A DNA stretch of 64,000 bases from Coix lacryma-jobi var. lacryma-jobi (GCA_009763385.1 CM019823.1:167988302-168052301); one strand, 5' to 3'; positions 20,673 through 33,502 are shown, counted from the stretch's first letter. Notes: generated from the sequence alone by a model not told the origin. A program made the numbers and translations.

Positions 20673-23600
20673 TCAGTCAAGGAGGCCTGGGTTCAACCAA
20701 TCCCTGCAAAACATATTTTTTTACTATAAGAAACTGCATGGAAGTAAGGAATGTTACGATGGTACACTTATTTACGTGGTAATGTCTCGTTTTTTGTCTT
20801 TTGCATTTTGCAACACAACTGAAGTAATGATGCTATAATGCTCGTCTCATTTTACCACTAATTTTCTCCAAATTTCTTATGGTAACCTCACTCTTCGATG
20901 CCAATTTGTGTCGCACGTATGGAAAGATTGGGCTCATGTATTCAAAGTAAAAGTGCAAATGATGGTTAAAAGTTAGATTGGCATGCAATTTGTAGTTCAT
21001 GCCCATGATATGACTTCTCAGCCTATGCTGCTAAAGGATGTGGACGAAAAGTGCTGTTCATCAAATGGTTGAAAACCATTACACATGTCAGCGAATGCAC
21101 CCCCCCCCCCCCCAACACGCACACAAGAAAAGATTCTCTTTTTCATTTTTGGGCACAATCTCCAAGTGCTGTTAAGGGAACATTTAACTTACTTGCTAAT
21201 ATCATCAAGGTGGTCGTCGAAATCAACAATTTTCTCCCATTTCTTTGTTGTAACATGATCAGCTAGGACAACATTGGTGGAAGGTTCTTTTAGAACCAAC
21301 TGACTGCTTCCATCGGATCCAGCCTGACGCCAACTTTTTGATGAATCCCTGGTGTATAGCTGCATATGCCAACAAAATCAAAACAAGCTAACTATATTAT
21401 TTCTACGAGAACATTCAATCAATGTGAACCAGCTTTGTAAGTAACTAAGTATTGACCTCTCTAGCTATTTTCATAACTCATAAGTAATTTAGGGCCTGGT
21501 CATGCGGCTGATCGTGTAAGAATACATGATGATATGAAGCCAAGGATATTCTATCACGTTAAGTCTTGAATGACCTTTTTTAGTACTGGTTAACTATGAA
21601 ACACTAACAAACTTCAGGCCAGAAATCATGCATTATAAAGGTATAGTGCAAACATTTATACAGAACATTCATTCATAGTGTCATCAATAAACACTTTGCT
21701 ATTTTCACATGGCAATGCTACACTAATCTTTCGTATAATTTGCTGCTAACTCAGGCATACAGGATAAACACTTTGTGCTTCATATGAATATCACCTTCCA
21801 GAATAATTCATCAAGTCAAGATACAAAATTAATGCATTTGCGCATTTTGTTCAAATACAGCTCAAAATCAAAGCTTAACAAATTAGAGTGACCATATCAG
21901 ATATGGCTTCATATGAATATCCCTTGGTGAGCATACACATGGAGTCATTTTTTTGGATGTTGGTGTGTTCAACGTTTCTTCAAGACTGTTACATTTGTAA
22001 TTTCGTTGCTTTGGTAATGAAATTCGGGTTTACTGTCGTGGAAAAAGAATGTACAGTCTACAATATTACATGGGTCACCAAAATGCCTGTTGAGGCTGAC
22101 TAGATGGCACTCAAACACTACAAGGCAGTCAGCGATTTATGCCTAAACAGCCAATTAGTTTGATTAAATGGCCGTTAAGCCCAACTAATGAGCCATGTAG
22201 CCTACTTTTCGTCTAAACAACGGGTGACCAACTTCTACTTTCTACAGTTCAGTGCATTTTTTACAGCCATTGGTTCAATGTCATGTGGTTTAAGTATAAA
22301 TGTTCTCTAAAAACAATAGTCCTTTGTTTTAATATGAACAAGAACATTTATCTCTCTTATTTCAAAATGATGATATTTTCAAACTTGCATAAATCAAGCT
22401 TACTACAAGCAAGTCTCCATGGAAGGTTTCCAAACTTTTTGGACCCTCCTGAGTCTGAACCACACAACCTTGATGCCATACCAGTTCAAAGGAAAAATGT
22501 TCAGCTATCGCATAATGAACCTGTTGGTAACCATAAAAATTAGGGCACGTCTACTTTGTAACCTGATACCCTTGCAATTCTTGTGCATCATAAGCAAAGA
22601 AGAACCAGTAATGCACAAGGCAGTAAAAACCCTGCTAACTAGACTAAAAAATTGCTCATCTCTTGTATCAATACAATATCATGTGGTTTTACTACAAAAC
22701 AATTCTGCAAACCAACTCTAATATAGCTTTCTCAAATCAACTCTACTCTATGCAAGTCTATTTTTTGGAGGGCTTGCCAAGTTTTAACAACAGCCATGAA
22801 GTTGGTTTCAATGGAAAATGGAACAGGCCTGTGGCCCATCCGTCTAAAATAAAATAACAAATTATAGTTTGGCTACCCCTTGCAAACTCACTGTAAATTC
22901 TAACATCTCTAAAATAAAATAACGAATTATAGTTTGGCTACCCCTTGCAAACTCACTGTAAATTCTAACATCTCGATAAACATATCGGGGTACTGTGTCC
23001 GTCTTAGCACTGCTAATCTCCTGGTGCCAATTAGAAAGTCTTGAAGGTATATTTGAGAAAGATTTGGAAACGTACCTGAACCACCGGATCGCGAGACTTC
23101 CCCTTGACGGCCTCCTCCAGCTTCTTGTTATCGACCTAATCAATCAATAAAAGAAAGATGAGATCTGCATCCCCTCGTAAGCCGCGCAGATCGGAGATCA
23201 AAAGAACAAAAGAACCGTAGCTCACCAACAACACGGCGGAGCGGGGGAAGTATCGGAAGATATGGTCCCCGACGCGCTTGGCAACTGGCGGGAGGTCGGT
23301 GTCGTCACAGCGCGGGTTGGCGTGGTAGTATCCGACGACGGCGAGGCCTTCGCCCTGGGTTGCGAAGTGGTCCTCAACAAGGTTGAGCGCGAGCTCGAGC
23401 GTGGGGAGCAGTGGCAGGTGGTGCGGGTGGTGAGACAGCGGCACGGCGTCGATGACCGAGACGACGGCCGGTGAGGACGAAGGCTCGACGAGGCGGCCGA
23501 CGAGGAGGCCGTTGACGGCGGTCGCTGGGTGCTTCAGTGCGTGCAGCGCCAGCTTGACGTACGCTGCCTGCGCCAGCTCGTACCGGCACTCGGCGCCCAT
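20673..23600 (-). CDS. EMC8/9: ER membrane protein complex subunit 8/9 homolog
   Basis: Four exons on the minus strand: 23226-23600, 23076-23135, 21193-21359 and 20673-20703, giving 210 residues. The sequence follows the UPF0172/EMC8-9 family from end to end: YELAQAAYVKLALHALKHP, TAVNGLLVGR, VPLSHH..LLPTLELALN, EGLAVVGYYHANPRCDD, AKRVGDHIFRYFP, VDNKKLEEAVKGKSRDPVVQ, LKEPSTNVVLADHV, and the end DDHLDDISK-DWLNPGLLD. The fold is MPN-like without the metalloprotease JAMM residues. The protein is a cytosolic subunit of the EMC insertase, which places tail-anchored and multipass proteins in the ER. The last exon codes only 9 residues plus stop and is easily missed. The donor before it reads AA/GTAAGT, so retention gives an immediate TAA. 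Intron 2 is long (1.7 kb) and carries a 65-bp tandem duplication. Confidence 0.93.
21100..21113. repeat. Poly-C tract
   Basis: A run of 14 C residues in the last intron of EMC8/9. It is likely polymorphic and a possible assembly weak point. Confidence 0.9.
22844..22973. repeat. 65-bp tandem duplication in an EMC8/9 intron
   Basis: Two adjacent copies beginning CTAAAATAAAATAAC (22844 and 22909) differ by about one base. High identity suggests a recent event. Confidence 0.85.
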
Positions 23601-24312
23601 CTCCGCCGCCGCTGATTCCGATCGGAGGATGGTTTTTGGCGGGCCGCGGGCGGTCGACCGGCGCGAGCTCCGAGCGGCCGGGGCGGCGGGGACGGATCGC
23701 CGAGCGCCGGGGAGAGGCGGGGAGCCGCTGGCTGCCGGCGCGGCGCGTCGAATCGGCGGGCGCCGGATGGGATCTGGGGATCAGGGGATGGCGACTGGCC
23801 AGGGAGCGTCTGGTCGCGCGTTGCAGGAGCAGTGGAAAGGAGCAGAGGAGCTGGAGCGGCCGAGCGGTGCCGCCTATGCCCTCCTGGCCTGGGCTACGCT
23901 GGGCGTCTGTTGGGCCGATGCAAACGGCCGCGGACCAGTCTCAGGCGCCAGGCCCATCACGTCTCGAACTGAAAGGACCAGCGCGTCGTCTTCAACCTCG
24001 CACCCTCGCCAAGGCCGAAGGGGCACAGGTACATAGGGCATCCTCCCTAGTGAAGGTGCCCTGTCATAGGGAGCTAGGACGGCCGCCCCAGTTTCCTACT
24101 CCACGCGTTGAAACAGTATATCCCACGACATTTTTACCATATATCTCCTCATCTATTTCATGCCATGTCATCATATTTAACACCATGAAACTCTCACAAA
24201 ATCTTCATTGAGACTGACCTAATAATAAGGAAGCAGAGTACACTTCGAAATCATATAACAGATACAACAGATGTGGCTTAAAACAAGAAGCCTACAAAAT
24301 TGAGCGAGCTTG
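23601..24312. other. GC-rich EMC8/9 promoter side and spacer
   Basis: Bases 23601-24000 are very GC-rich and are likely the promoter and 5' leader of EMC8/9 (transcribed leftward). Bases 24120-24230 hold a MITE-like fragment (ATGAAACTCTCACAAAATC...TTGAGACTGACCTAATA). Open frames here are side effects of GC content. Confidence 0.5.
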
Positions 24313-24414
24313 CTAGCAAACTCCTTGCAAAATCAACTTTCCGCTTTTACTCTTCTTTCTTCTAGCAAACTCCTTGCAAAATCAACTTTCGGACTTCTTA
24401 CTCTTCTTTCTTCT
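24313..24414. repeat. 49-bp tandem duplication spanning the RH16 stop codon
   Basis: CTAGCAAACTCCTTGCAAAA begins at 24313 and again at 24362. The copy nearer the gene contains the C-terminal codons and TGA stop of the helicase. The other copy lies in its 3' UTR. Confidence 0.8.
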
Positions 24415-27400
24415 ATCTGGTTCTCCCTCCCTCTCTTTTCCCCGTCTCCGTCGTTTGCCCTGCCAACAAACAATAAAATTAGAACATGATAGATATAAAG
24501 ATCATGCACTAGTCACTTATATGTTATGTATATGTTTCTCTAGTCACTTATAGGCTTGTACTCCCTCCATCCTAAATTACAAGTCATTCCAAAAATCTTG
24601 GAGAAATAATATTTCTAATTTTAACCAAATTTATATAATAAGATAATAACATTTATGATACTAATTAGGTAGTTATATTCTTTGTTAGTTATATATTCAT
24701 ATAGTTTGTGTTTCTTTATATTAAGTATGATACTAAATTATGTCATAAATCTTTGTATTTCTTTCTATAATTCCGGTCAAATTTGAAAAACTGACTCTCT
24801 AAGATTCTTGAAATGACTTATAATTTGGAATGGAGGGAGTAGCAAGTTTGAGCAACTGTCAACTCTAGCATCAGTATCACATGCTCAAAAGAAGAAACAG
24901 CCACAAAACTGGACTTTCAGGGCAGTTCGGGAAAAGCAGAACATGTTTGGTGTCAAGAAATGTCCTTTAAAGTTTAATCTGAAATTTCGAAGCCATTGAA
25001 TGGGTAAACCCACCTCAGCAGAGAAAGTCTTAAGAGGGTCTCTGCTTTTCCATGATCCTCCCTTGAACCCCTGTCTTTTCCGCCTTTGGGGCTTGTCGAT
25101 ACCCATAGCAGCCCTGGAAAGTTTGACAGCATTGCTGGCTTCTTTTGTTTTTGGATCAATTAGGTAATCAGGGACATCACGTAGGTGTGCAGGGATTTCC
25201 TTGTTGCTCAGCAACTTATCATGCTTGAGCAAATCTGAAAAGGAGGGTAAAAAAAACATCCAGCATGATTACTTAGACAAGTTACATACAAACACAACTA
25301 TTGTGCACAAAACTTGTAAACCTTACCAAGGTCCCTTGGATTCTCTTCAAAATGAGACTTCAACCTACAAGGTTAAAAAGGCATCACTATAGGGGAAAAT
25401 GGCTTGAAATGAAAATGATCTTTTGTTTCATGAATAAAATCAGTTTCATATATTGGATGCTCTCAGTTTCTTGCAAGAAAGCACAGTTTCTTACTATCCA
25501 GCAGTATAGCGGCAACAAATAGAGTTTTTTTCCTTTTCTTTTTCTGAGAAGAGCCAGTAGTTGTTTTCAAGATATTAAACTATCATTATGCAAATTGCAT
25601 TCTACCAACAATTTAGCTGCTTTAGGAGGATCTTACTTCTCAGAATTGAGGATTTCGTTCTTTATGTCTTGTCGACGCGCTTCCTGTATATCACGTGTTG
25701 TCACACTCCTTGCAACATCCTGTAAGAGTAGCGTCAGTTAACAATAGCCATCCAAATCAGTACTGCTGCTTGAGTATACCCAAAAAAAATAGCAACCCAG
25801 AATTGTTTGGAAAACTTCTGCAAAAATAAAGCACATTTGCTAGAAGCTAGCACATTAGCGCAAGATCAAGTACAGATTCAAGAAAACATGCTCCACACAA
25901 ACTATTCAGAATATCAGCCTGATTAGTGATTACTACCTTGCCCAGGCAAAAAGCAATAGTAGTTTTTTAACAATCAAATGAATTTCCTTACCAGGCAAGA
26001 AAGGCCAAGAGCCGAAGACTAACATAAACAGAGAAACCTGAGCGAGGTTTCACATTTAATGAACATGACCACATATCCAGGCTCCAGTCTCTCGGTAGTG
26101 CAACTAAGGTTCAATGTCAATAGTATCTATTTGACTAATAAATGAACAAGAATCAACTGAAAATCACACTACACTGCAACTGCATTGGACACTATTACCA
26201 GATCAGCTTTTAGCCTTCTAAGGTAACCACAATATAGTAGATTCTCACCAGGCAACCCATGCCTCACTCAAATACTAGCACATCCTCACAAATAATAAAT
26301 TCCATACAATCTATGCTAGCGCATAGATGGACAGAAACAGAAATATAGAATATGATAAAAAAATTCAAATATATAATCTGGTACAGAAATATTGCAGACC
26401 TGAGCCCTATACCGTAGAGACTCAACAGCATCTTTCGTAAGTAATGGGAAAGGTGAAATGCAGTCCATATCCTTCTTTTCAACATCTTGCAACATATGCT
26501 CAATCTCTTTAAAAGTACTATCCTCCTCTGGTGAAACCTAAAGAAGCAATTAACAAAACAAATGGACCAAAACATCAGAACAAATAGGAAATTTGAAACA
26601 TGTCAGTTATTTCTGATGATAAATTTATATGAATAAACAATGTAACATTAAACTTACAAGCGATATGGATGCACCAGTCTTATTCGCTCTACCTGTTCGC
26701 CCTATTCTGTGAACATACCCAGCAGCATCCAGAGGCATGTCAAAATTGACTACCTAAAAAAAGGGTTAAAAATAAACGTCAATCCTGCTCTTCAAAACTT
26801 AAACCATGAACTCAAAATTTCGTTTTCTGAGTGACTATCCAAATTTCGAGCTATTAATCCATATAAACAAAGATGACAAAATCCAAACTTCTTTATAGAT
26901 CTTTCTAAAGAGAATAATTGATGAACCATATAGCAGACATTCAAATTGAATCCTTCTCTTATTTCAGAGAACATAGGATGACAAATTCTCTACATAAAAT
27001 TCAGCATCTACTGCTCATGATGAGTGATAAAACTGCGAGCTCCAAAATAAAATATTGATGAGTGATATAACTGTGAGCTCCAAGATAAAATATAAAAAAC
27101 TGACAACAAAACAGCACACAAATTGATACAGCAGTTAACCTAAGATATGTTCTCAGCTACTGACTTAATTGCAACAAGGTATCTAACGGTGCTACAGTGC
27201 TCTGAATCTCTGACCATGATTAGATCAATATATTAACTTACCGTAAATACATTTTTGAAGTCGATTCCTCTGACAACCCCAAATTCGGCATCTAAAGTCT
27301 GTTGCAAATGTTTGCGGGGCACCTTTGGCTCTTTCTGGTTTTCCTTGTTGGTTTGCTTCTCCCGTTTGCGGGAGAACTTTGGCTCTTTCTTGTTTTCCTT

Positions 27401-30400
27401 ATTGGTTTGTTTCTCCTCCTTTGATTTAGTGTCATCCGTTGCTATCAGATAATCAAATAACCTTGCATTGAATGCCTAAAAAGAAATACACAAACAATTT
27501 AAATTGTTTCTGGAGCCACCTTGTCAGCACAAGTAATCTGTGCATACTTCTAGCAAAAGATTCGATATTAAAGTTTAAATATTGTTTAACTGGTAAGCTT
27601 CCATACCAATGACTTTTTCTGTTTCTCAACAATAAGGGTCCAAGACTAAACCAAAGCACAGGAAAGATATTGCTATTCATGTAATAGAGGCATATACTAG
27701 CCAATAGTTAGAAACAAATAAAAATGGCCGAGCTTTAGAGACAAGTGCCTTCACAAAGCACAGGTACATGATTAACAAGCAATCTAAGGAGCCGAAGGGA
27801 ACCTAACTCAGGGGTCATGCAACGACCAGGTTGTTTGCTTCATTTATCCATTTATTAAGTTTTTTATAGTTACAAACAATTTGATAAAAGCCGTGCAAAA
27901 ATTATACCTCTATAATATGTAGTCGGGAATTTTGTGGCAACTCAGCATTCAAAACTGCAGATCTTATCCCAAACTGTATAAAGCAGAGCATATTCAACAT
28001 AAGTTTGTTAATACTACAAATGTAGTGTACATTAAAAATAGAAACGAGAGAGAAGCAAGAGCAAAGAACAACATAGTATGTGAACAAAAGCAGTTAAGTG
28101 GGGGAACAGTATACTCATAGAAACAATATAGCATAGGCAAAGTTTGTATAGCATTATCCAAAAATGGCAGTACATGATGTAGCATTATCCAAGGTGTGTG
28201 TGTGGTGTTGTATTGGGGTGGGGGGGGGGGAGAGGGAGGGGGGGTTTCCCCCCTTGGTCTTCTTCTCTACATGTTCGAGAAATAAAGATGTAGTGCCGAT
28301 CCTTCAGTTTTTTTTACAAGACTTGCCTAACCTCATTATGGTTATCTGAAGAGACAAATGAACTGAATGACATAGCAAGAGACTCAACTGTGACATGATT
28401 GTATGCACGACTTTATACCGAAGGGACAAAGAAAGTGGTTGACCCCAAAGTAGGTGAGCATCTCCACCAGTAGGAGAGGAGAAAAATTCCCCAAAAACTA
28501 GTTATTAGGGGAGATATAAAAAGTGTTTTGGGATTTTGATGGTCTCCTCTCCAGCAGAATGAGAGAATCTCATCTCCAATGACAAAAACAATGGATTGAG
28601 AGAGGAGAGGTCTCCCCTTTATTTGAGGGGTTGAAGGCTATGATTTGAGGGACTGAGAAAATTTTTTCTCATTGGGGTTGAGTTTGGGGAACTGCTGCAG
28701 CTAACAAAATCTCCAATACAACATTTTTTCTCATCGGAGGTTAGGAAAGGGAAACTGCTGGAGGAGCTCAAAGCAGCATCCAGGATTCCAGGTTATCTCA
28801 AACAGGAATTCTAAGAGTCAATCAATTCAGGATATGTTGAAGTTTTTTTTTCAGGTGTCGAGTAAATTAAAATACCTTTTTACAGATCTAGATGACCAAT
28901 CACGTTTTTAGGGTACTGACCCAAGGCAGTGGTTTGATTTACCTTTTCCAAGAACAGTCGTAATCTGAATGCCATATCAATTGAGTTCACAAATATAAGA
29001 ACTTTCTTCTGAATAAGCTCAAACTTTAAAAGTGCAAGGATATGAAGCATTTTATCCTTAGCATCACATGAGACCTGTGGGCAAAAAATGAATGATACGT
29101 ATGTAATAAGCAGGACGAAGGAATAGATGTGTAAAAGGCCAAGTAACTTCAGCAAAACAAATACAATTTTTTTTTTAAAAAAATACATCCAATAGCTTAA
29201 GAATGGCCCCAGATAAGGAACATACAGGAAGTGTAACCCTATCAAGCATGAGAACTTTTGGTTTTCCAGTAAAAGTTTTTGAAACCTCCAAGTTGTACTG
29301 GCAATATGAAAAGGAGAACAAGTACATATATGTCAAAAGAACAGGCAGCAGAAGATACTTGCCCAAAACTGCTGAACATTTTTGGGGACCACGTCATCCT
29401 TTGCTTGACCAACCTCCGAAAGAGTTAAAACAAATGGGTTATGCAGAAGTAGCTTTGTCAATTTGTCAACATCAGAGCTGCCATACAGTCAAATTTCAGT
29501 ATCACGGTATCAACAAATAAATGGAACGCAAATGTAAGCAAGGGCCCAAGTTACTAATAGCATGGATTCAACCTCCAACACTTACATGCCAGATGCATTT
29601 AAAGCCTAAACAATTATTAACCAATGAGCAGTGTCCCATCAAAAAAGCAACAGCACAAACAGGTCTAACAGCAACAACCCACTTAACCAGCAAGATAAAA
29701 AATGTAAACAGCAAAAAATTCACAATTTCAAGGGCAAACCATCTGAGCTAGGTATTTATAAATAATGAAATGCTTAGAGAAATCGTAAATGTATGGTGCA
29801 GAATCAAGATTTAATGGCTAGCTGCAGAAAAAGAAGGAATATTGACCAGATTTGACCTTGAAGTTGCAGACATCAGAATGGTCTGACAGCTTCTCGGAAT
29901 ATGTGGGATGAGAGCTTTCAAGTCATCTTCACAGCGGTAGGATAGAAGAAGGTCAGCCTGGGAACTAACCATTGGTACATCAGTAACTTCTTCAAAAGGA
30001 ACTTGCCTGAACATTATGATTAATACAAAAGAGGTGTGGAATCTGATATACATCACTTCAGAGAAGAATGTTGTACTCCCTCCCTCAACCTTCTAAGGCA
30101 TATTTTGACGCAAAAATAGTTTGTAATTTTGACCAACAGTTAGTCAAATTAAATGCATGTTTATAGTATAAAGTCATATCAATACATTCACAATTTCGAA
30201 GTGTTTTTTATTAATTGAAATATTGCTAAAGAAATTCAAAGGTTAAAATATCCTTTTGAAGACTTTACATACCAAAGTAACACCTACAATAATAAACAGA
30301 GAATGTATATGGCAATGCAGCTTTAAATAAAATGTCACCAGAAATTTGAAGTATGATCTCCAAGTCTTTAAAATGGCACAAATTAAAATCATATGCACAA

Positions 30401-32354
30401 ATACATGGAAAGAAATTAAACTTTAAATCGATTAAGAAAAATCGAATAGCAGAAATTTCTTTTCATTATTTTATTATGGAATGTGAAAGAGACTATAGAA
30501 TCACAAATTCAATGTTGACATTCTTCTTTATATTGCAGGGCCCATGAAATATGTAAACGAAATAAAATTAAAGTAAAAAAAAATAAACAACAAGTGAAGT
30601 GCACCTCATCAAGAATCATCATTGAAAGTGACTCTTTAACTGAAGGTCCACGGATAATTCCCTTTGATATGCATGTTGCAACACAAGCTGGAGTTGACAC
30701 AAGAATATTAGGGGGGCCAGACAATGCAACAGTCTGCAAATAACAGGCAAAAGTAGGTTAGTTACTTGAGCTAATAGACATAATAATAATAACAATACAT
30801 GGATACCAAGTGGAGAAAATAACAATGGAACGGGATAGAATTGTCTCACAATATCCTTATCCGACATGCTCGCGGTAACTTGCACAACCCTCAATTTGCA
30901 TGTACAGAACTCAAGGAGAGATAATGCCTCGTTATAAACCTATATCAAGCAAGTGATGACAGCTGTGTTAGCTTCCTGTTTAGCAAAGATGAAAAACAAG
31001 GGAAGGAAAATTATATCATACCCACATGATATTAATAGCTGGCAAAATTAAAAAATATCAAAATAGAGGATATAAAAGGCATAGTGTTTGCACTTCAGTC
31101 ATCCAAAGGGGAATCTCCATCAATGCACTTGAGGTGCATTTTTCACCTCCGCAAGAGTCTGGTTCTACATGTTATTGAAATATGCTGATGATATGAAAAG
31201 TAAGTATCAAGTGGTGGTGCTGATGAAAATATTCCGTATCCAAATATAATCCAATCCAATCAGCTACTACATGCATGTTTCATAGTCCAAGAACTAAATA
31301 AACTTTCAGTGAACAGCTTATAACTCATATGAATCCTTATGTATCCAAGTGAAATGCAAAACAAGCATTAAAACAATTAAACCCGAACTTAGTCATAGAA
31401 CACACACAGAAAAGTAAGCTGGGGTTCACTACCTGCTGGCATAATTCTCGAGTAGGAACCAGGATGAAGGCATTTGGTGCAGGTTTTCGGATACGCCCTT
31501 CTGAGGACAACTTCAGTAGCTCGTGCAGAAGTGGAAGAAGGTAGGCAAAGGTCTTCCCAGAGCCAGCCTTGGCCTTTGCAACCACATCCTTCCCTTCCTG
31601 GAACCACAATGTTCAGTTGTTAACCAGAGGCCCAAATTACAGAAAACAAAATTTGTTGCACAGAAACTAGATATCTATCCTGTACAATATAGGCCACAGC
31701 AGTTTTTGCACCAGATCCTTCTTGTGTTGCACTTGGCTAAAACTAAAGTTAGCATAGGATCATCTTCGATGATGGATAAATAGGCCATAGCAGTTTTTGC
31801 AGACAACTGACACTAATCCCGGGAGTTCATCAGTTCAATGCAGGCTATTCAATTAATGCTACAGTTTGCAGTATGCCCATAACCATCACACTTGTCAGAA
31901 TTGAATTTCTTCCAAGGAAAGGGCTGAAATTCTATATTTCCTGCATCATTTCCCACTAGTTTCCTACTACACCCTAATAGCACAGCAATGCTACAGTAAT
32001 CATTCGCAAACACCGCCAGACCCAAGCCTCGAAGCCGATTGGATGGCAGAGGCCGAACGTCTGGACTAAATATGCACGAAGCAGGAAAGCAGCACACTAA
32101 AAGCAGCAGGAAAGCCATAAACCACGCACCAGGATGAGCGGGATGGCTTCTCGCTGTATCGGGGTGGCCTTGGCGATGCCCTTCTTCCTCAAAGCCCTCT
32201 TCAGCTGCTCGTCCAGACCAAGTTCATCGAAGCTTACCTCCACTTCCTCCTCTTCCTCCTTCCCCTCCTCCCTGCTGCTAGCCGCAGCTTCCGGGATCCT
32301 ATCCTCCCCACCAGCACTTACTACTTCCTGCCCAGCCTCCTCCGCTTTCTCCAT
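24382..32354 (-). CDS. RH16: DEAD-box ATP-dependent RNA helicase, RH16/DDX56/Dbp9 type
   Basis: Fifteen exons close in frame to 636 residues: 32130-32354, 31433-31597, 30850-30939, 30605-30733, 29857-29957, 29363-29477, 28943-29074, 27908-27973, 27242-27475, 26658-26753, 26400-26537, 25637-25719, 25327-25364, 25014-25234 and 24382-24459. All core motifs are present: Q motif with TPIQREAIP (64-72), I AGSGKT (86-91), Ia PTREL (123-127), II DEAD (202-205, split between exons 4 and 5), III SAT (233-235), IV LIFVN (301-305), V RGID (410-413) and VI HRIGRTGR (434-441). The basic tail GKRRRRGKER...RRKKSKK is probably a nuclear/nucleolar signal. Dbp9/DDX56 helicases act in 60S ribosome assembly, so a nucleolar role is inferred. 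Intron 6 has a GC donor. Exon 9 holds an in-frame 54-bp duplication. The ATG at 32354 is the first in frame. Confidence 0.93.
24561..24839. repeat. Stowaway-type MITE in the last RH16 intron
   Basis: CTCCCTCCATCCTAAATTACAAG at the left and CTTATAATTTGGAATGGAGGGAG at the right, with TA on both sides. About 279 bp. It shares its terminal sequence with the element at 32963-33221. Confidence 0.8.
27308..27415 (-). repeat. In-frame 54-bp tandem duplication within RH16 exon 9
   Basis: Two adjacent 54-bp units (27308-27361 and 27362-27415) encode EKQTNKENKKEPKFSRKR and EKQTNKENQKEPKVPRKH. They lie in the charged linker between helicase motifs IV and V, so the second RecA-like domain carries a lengthened basic/acidic loop. 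Confidence 0.9.
28454..28769. repeat. MITE in an RH16 intron
   Basis: The ends GAGCATCTCCACCAGTAGG and CTGCTGGAGGAGCTC are inverted relatives. The interior has alternating GGAGAGGAG and CTCCTCTCC blocks that can fold back. About 316 bp, between exons 7 and 8. Confidence 0.55.
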
Positions 32355-32590
32355 CTCAGTCTCAGGGGTGGCTGTTACGGCACTAGGCCCTAGCCGGCGG
32401 CGGCGATGTGAGGGCGGGGGGCGCCGCAAAAATTGTGGCGGCGGTTGAAGAGGAAACGCGAGGCACGAGGAGAAGAAACCCTCTCAAACCTCAAGTGGGC
32501 CGACCGGCCGAGTTATGCAGCTTTCCGATTTTGCCCCCGCATCCAACGGTGGAAACAGCAATACGAAAGCATACTAGGATCGAGGGTTTA

Positions 32591-32876
32591 GGCCAATGTC
32601 AATGGCGTTTCATTTGAGTTTCATTTGCATTAAATATACTGCCACATAAGCGTTTTTTATGACATGACATAATATTTAAGAAGAAAGAGAAGAAATGAGT
32701 TTCATCTAGATAAAACTCTCTTGGCACGAATACCAACTCTCTATGAGTCATGAAATTTAATGCCTATAAAATGAAACTCTCACTCTCAATGGAGAGTTTC
32801 ATTCAAGTTTCATTTTATTTCATATGACATGGCAGTCTTGGAAACAACAAAATGAAACTCATCATTGAGATTGGCC
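32591..32876. repeat. Tourist-like MITE with TTA target duplication
   Basis: Termini GGCCAATGTCAATG and CATTGAGATTGGCC are inverted. The 3-bp TTA occurs directly on both sides (32588-32590 and 32877-32879), as for PIF/Harbinger-derived Tourist elements. 286 bp. Confidence 0.8.
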
Positions 32877-32962
32877 TTAGGGCGTCCGCAATGGTATTGG
32901 TCTCTAGAAAGAATGTTATTAACTCTCAATGACAACTAGATAGATGAGATAAATAAATACTA

Positions 32963-33221
32963 CTCCCTCCATCCCAAATTGTAAGTCATTCCAAGAATGT
33001 TGGAGAGTCAAAGTTTTTTAACTTTGACCAAGATTTTAGAGAGAAACGTAAAAATTTAAAATATCAAATATGTATATTATGAAAATATAACTAATGAACA
33101 ATCTAATTATACTTAGTTGATATCATAAATATTATTATTTTATTATATAAATTTGGTCAAAGTTTAAAAACTTTGACTCTCCAAGATTCTTGGAATGACT
33201 TACAATTTGAGATGGAGGAAG
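32963..33221. repeat. Stowaway-type MITE
   Basis: CTCCCTCCATCCCAAATTGTAAG at the left, CTTACAATTTGAGATGGAGGAAG at the right, TA flanks. 259 bp. Confidence 0.8.
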
Positions 33222-33502
33222 TATTTTGATGAGGCAACTTACAAAAGTAACACTAGCTATTTGATCTCCCACCTTGATAGCCCGTAAAAGTGCTTTTTTA
33301 TTATTTTTATACGTCATCTCGCTAGCTACAAGTGCTATCAAAATCCAACAGAATCCGGCGGCGAAGGATAACGATTGCGGATGGGCTTACGCCGCCGAGT
33401 CGATGACAAATAGCCGCCGGATTCACTCGCAGTCGCAGTTGCTGGTTGCTCCCCACATTTGTCGACGGTCGTCGGTTCCCCGTGCAAGGCGCCGCGCTAA
33501 CG

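Larger units (their letters stand above)
32355..33502. promoter_or_regulatory. Shared divergent upstream region of RH16 and the HhH-protein gene
   Basis: About 1.15 kb between two head-to-head starts. The GC-rich part next to RH16 (32355-32520) is its likely promoter and leader. The middle holds two MITEs. The last ~150 bases form the leader of the plus-strand gene. No individual promoter element can be named with confidence. Confidence 0.4.

Noticed and set aside
28205..28250. G-rich run as a possible G-quadruplex regulator
   Set aside because: A G run is visible, but it is intronic, probably a slippage tract, and nothing links it to a function.
32355..32429. N-terminal extension of RH16 beginning MRRPPPSHRRRR
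   Set aside because: The first codon at 32429 is TTG. The first ATG in frame is at 32354.
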